Shown here: positions 5,991-8,414 of the stretch, piece by piece
Layout: the number at the start of each line of letters is the position of its first letter
Position numbering within the stretch: the stretch's first letter is position 1
Source of the DNA: an uncultured Clostridia bacterium
GTDB lineage: Bacteria; Bacillota_A; Clostridia; TANB77; CAG-508
DNA: 8,414 bases
Direction of reading: 5' to 3'
Assembly: GCA_947628335.1 (NCBI GenBank)
Contig: CANQZT010000062.1
Span: 1-8,414 of the forward strand
The notes under the pieces: model-generated
What the model saw: only the letters and a program-made list of their open reading frames with translations
Databases searched by the model: none
What the model was told of the DNA's origin: nothing
Made by a program: the position numbers and the translations under genes

Positions 5991-7937
5991 TTATCTAATA
6001 CCAAAACAAACATAGCATGAGACCATCCGAAGGCCAATTACCCAGTTTGGTGTCATCGTTTCATTATCTACTTGCTCTGCTAAAAATCCATGCTCTGTGC
6101 TTGATGCAATTACAAAATTTAAACATTCTTTGGCTTCTTTATATTTTTTTATCTCAATATAATATAGTGCCATCCATAATGTCGCAATTGGCCATGGATT
6201 ACCATTTCTATAATGATCATTTTCAAACCTTTTATATCCTCCTGTATAAGTACGTAATGTTAGATTTATTTTTTCTATAGTATTTAAAATATCTTTTTCC
6301 TTTGGAGTAAACATTTTAAATGGTATAATTGCTCCAAGTATACTAATATCCATTTTTTTATCTTCTGCATTTCTTACATATGTTTTCGTTTCTTGATCAT
6401 AGAAATTACTTAAAACATATTTTTTTATAATTTCTAATTGACTATTTATTATTTCTTTATTCTTAGTTATACCTTCCTGTTTTAATCTATTATTTACATT
6501 TTCCTTATCTGTTTCAATTATTTCATATATTTTTAACATCGCTTCATATGCTCCAAATATACTTGCTATAGAATATAGGCTAATTCCTTCATACATCTCC
6601 CATAAATCATAGCTTACAGGTAATTTAGCAATTTTATCTTTATATTGTTCATCTAATTCCTTTTTTACCAAATCCTTTTCTTCTTTTATATCCATTATTT
6701 GTGATATATATTTTTCTAGAAAGTGAATTGCTTTTTCACACATTTTATATGTATCTTTTAAAAATTTCTCATTTTTCGTTTTTTGATAATGATCATATAT
6801 TCCATAAACTACACTTGCTGTTTCATCTACTTGATATCCCCAACAAGGAGCTAAATGTCCGTCAGTATAAAATCTTTGTTCCCACATTCCAGATTTACTC
6901 TGGGTATTTTTACAAAAGTTTTTATAAAATCTTTCTGTTTCTTTTTCCATTCCTAAAATATCTAGTGCCTTTGTTACAAATACTGCATCTCTTGGCCAAC
7001 AATAACTATATCTTCCACATTGAGTTAAATTTTCATCAATTTCAACCCCTGCAGATATTCCACCTGTTGTTTCATTTATAAGTAATGGATATAATAAAAT
7101 TGTTCTATTATATATTTTTCTTATTTTTTTATCTTGTTCAGTAGTTCCATTTAATTCAATTTTCGTGTGATCTTTTACATATTTATTCCAATATTTTTTT
7201 GTATTTATATATTCTTTTTCAAAATTAATTTTTCTTATTTGTTCTATTTTTTCTTCAATACCATCTACTTTATAGGTTTCATTGTTATTATTTATATGTA
7301 TGTATATTTCAATTGTTTTTTCCTCTTTTGGCTTTAATGTTCCAATATCATAACAAACACTTGAATCATGTGACATTCCGATATAATCTTTATCTTGTAT
7401 TACCCCTGTGTGAATATTTGAACTTGTATCGTTTATTTGATGAGAAAATACCTTAGTGTTTTTTGAAGTAATTGATAAAGTAAAATCATGTGTATATTGC
7501 ATTATTCCATAATCAATTCTTTTTGCACTTACAAAATTATTATCATTAGATAACAATTTTGAATGTATTAAAAAATTTACATCTAAATCAATTGTATTTT
7601 CATTTACAAATTTATATACTTTTACTAATACATTTTCTTTAATCGGCACAAAGTCTATTTGTTCTACTTTTAAATTGAAATATGTATTTTTTATTTCTGT
7701 ATTTAATATATTTGTATCTTCTACATAATGTTGATTATACTGATTATTAATATCATCATGTAATAAAATTAATCCTGAATCATTTATTTTTACTCCAACA
7801 TGTAGAAAATCCATATACTGCTTATAATCTGGTGAATTATAAAATAAACGTAATAATTCACCTTTTTTACTGTAACTTGCAACTACTTGTTTATTTCCTA
7901 TTATTGCATCATTTAAATATTTTTTTTCCATTTTCAT
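5991..7937 (-). CDS. Glycoside hydrolase family 15 protein (glucoamylase-like)
   Basis: GH15 enzymes are inverting alpha-glucosidases that release glucose from the non-reducing ends of maltodextrins, isomalto-dextrans or, in some members, trehalose. The 648-residue product fits the two-domain bacterial type. It has an N-terminal beta-sandwich (about 1-265) and a C-terminal (alpha/alpha)6 barrel (about 275-648). Visible motifs are RYSYCWPRDA with Trp314 and Asp317 in the substrate pocket, and DGHLAPCWGYQVDET with Glu372 as probable general acid. GFLAEQVD near the C-terminus gives Glu621 as probable general base. No signal peptide is seen, so it should act in the cytoplasm, perhaps on glycogen-derived oligosaccharides. 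The first ATG directly abuts the upstream stop codon (TAA-ATG). The GGAAGGA site (7941-7947) is only 3 bases from it but 9 from a second in-frame ATG (7929-7931), so Met3 may be the real start. Substrate cannot be set from sequence alone. Confidence 0.93.
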   Translation of the reverse strand: MKMEKKYLNDAIIGNKQVVASYSKKGELLRLFYNSPDYKQYMDFLHVGVKINDSGLILLHDDINNQYNQHYVEDTNILNTEIKNTYFNLKVEQIDFVPIKENVLVKVYKFVNENTIDLDVNFLIHSKLLSNDNNFVSAKRIDYGIMQYTHDFTLSITSKNTKVFSHQINDTSSNIHTGVIQDKDYIGMSHDSSVCYDIGTLKPKEEKTIEIYIHINNNNETYKVDGIEEKIEQIRKINFEKEYINTKKYWNKYVKDHTKIELNGTTEQDKKIRKIYNRTILLYPLLINETTGGISAGVEIDENLTQCGRYSYCWPRDAVFVTKALDILGMEKETERFYKNFCKNTQSKSGMWEQRFYTDGHLAPCWGYQVDETASVVYGIYDHYQKTKNEKFLKDTYKMCEKAIHFLEKYISQIMDIKEEKDLVKKELDEQYKDKIAKLPVSYDLWEMYEGISLYSIASIFGAYEAMLKIYEIIETDKENVNNRLKQEGITKNKEIINSQLEIIKKYVLSNFYDQETKTYVRNAEDKKMDISILGAIIPFKMFTPKEKDILNTIEKINLTLRTYTGGYKRFENDHYRNGNPWPIATLWMALYYIEIKKYKEAKECLNFVIASSTEHGFLAEQVDNETMTPNWVIGLRMVSCYVCFGIR

Positions 7938-8414
7938 TTATCCTTCCAAAATTTTTAATATTTGTGATTCTAAATCTTTTATTTTTTCATTGATATATGC
8001 TACTTCTGCATCTTTTGCTTTTTCTGTTACAATTTCTTCTTTTATTATTTGTGTCATATCTTCTACTTCATCTTTTAATTTTTGCATTCTTTCCATAACT
8101 TCTAATCTTAATGTTTTTTCTTTCTTGGTCATTTCAATTTTATTTACCATTTTTATTTCATCATTTAACTCATAAGTTTCCCCAAATTCTGGTATAGTAA
8201 CAGGAATATTAGTTGTTTCTAATATTTTTTCCCTTAATACCTTCTGTGACTCTTCTTCACCATGTACTAGAAAAATATGTTTTGGTTTTTTTATAAATGA
8301 ATAAACAAAGTTTAATAACCATTCTTGATCAGCATGGCCTGAATAGCCTTCTATATATTCTATTCTTGCATTTACATGAATTTCTTCACCAAATATTTTT
8401 ACATCTTTTTCACC
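7938..8414 (-). CDS. Beta-CASP metallo-beta-lactamase-fold hydrolase, C-terminal part
   Basis: The frame is open to the right edge, so only the last 158 residues are seen; the N-terminal MBL motifs are missing from the window. GYSGHADQEWL followed about 25 residues later by IFLVHGEEES is the signature of the RNA-metabolising beta-CASP (RMMBL) end domain of CPSF73/Ysh1-like nucleases. The His in SGHAD corresponds to motif B and the His in LVHGE to motif C. The last 70 residues are a highly charged, heptad-like helical tail (TKKEKTLRLEVMERMQKLKD onward) that looks like a coiled coil. An ATG at 8148-8150 could suggest a separate 70-residue protein, but it is an internal Met of this frame. The likely role is RNA processing or decay in the cytoplasm; the substrate is unknown. 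It abuts the GH15 gene with no gap, implying cotranscription. Confidence 0.88.
   Translation of the reverse strand, partial: GEKDVKIFGEEIHVNARIEYIEGYSGHADQEWLLNFVYSFIKKPKHIFLVHGEEESQKVLREKILETTNIPVTIPEFGETYELNDEIKMVNKIEMTKKEKTLRLEVMERMQKLKDEVEDMTQIIKEEIVTEKAKDAEVAYINEKIKDLESQILKILEG

Noticed and set aside
6701..7081. Plus-strand open frame of 126 codons opposite the GH15 gene
   Set aside because: The translation is a Phe/Leu/His/Tyr-rich artefact of the reverse strand, and the opposite strand encodes GH15 active-site motifs here. The same reasoning removes the other plus-strand frames opposite gatC, the PPIase, pilin, disA and GH15 genes.
7938..8150. A separate small 70-residue protein
   Set aside because: The same frame is open without a stop to the window edge and encodes the RMMBL motifs directly upstream, so the ATG is an internal Met.
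1..8414. CRISPR array, insertion sequence, phage or defence genes
   Set aside because: No regularly spaced repeats, terminal inverted repeats, transposase, integrase or effector motifs were seen; the genes are mostly core housekeeping families.

Overview
The window is an AT-rich stretch (my eye estimate is about 70% A+T) in which every credible gene lies on the minus strand. Strong AGGAGG-type ribosome sites, the radA-disA pair, a GatCAB amidotransferase and a clostridial-style prepilin leader point to a Firmicute. An uncultured or gut-type member of the Clostridia is most likely, but that assignment is inference. The plus strand is T/C-rich throughout and carries no gene I can support.

In transcription order (right to left) the layout is as follows. 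The C-terminal part of a beta-CASP metallo-beta-lactamase-fold hydrolase enters from the right edge (7938-8414). A GH15 glucoamylase-like glycoside hydrolase starts on the very next base (5991-7937). radA follows, interrupted by one extra base (4600-5959), then disA, the c-di-AMP synthase (3486-4562). Next come a large prepilin-like surface protein with a C-terminal LamG-like domain (1922-3460) and a membrane-anchored cyclophilin-type peptidyl-prolyl isomerase (1147-1899). An intrinsic terminator (1118-1148) closes this run. The gaps between these genes are only 0 to 37 bases and I see no internal terminator, so one long polycistronic unit is plausible.

A second unit begins at the terminator. 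A promoter-like sequence whose -35 lies inside the terminator's U-tract precedes gatC (779-1066). gatA follows (1-655, truncated by the left edge). gatC and gatA are separated by an unusually long 123-base gap with a hairpin, and gatA appears to start at TTG. gatB is not in the window.

The functional themes are RNA processing, intracellular glucan hydrolysis, recombination and DNA-integrity signalling (RadA with DisA), surface or secreted proteins (pilin-like protein, extracellular PPIase) and indirect aminoacylation of Gln/Asn tRNA. Only radA-disA and gatC-gatA are well-known functional neighbours. I found no CRISPR array, mobile element, tRNA, rRNA or defence system. The points most worth a second look are the single-base radA frameshift, the pilin-LamG protein with no Glu5, and the gatC-gatA gap.
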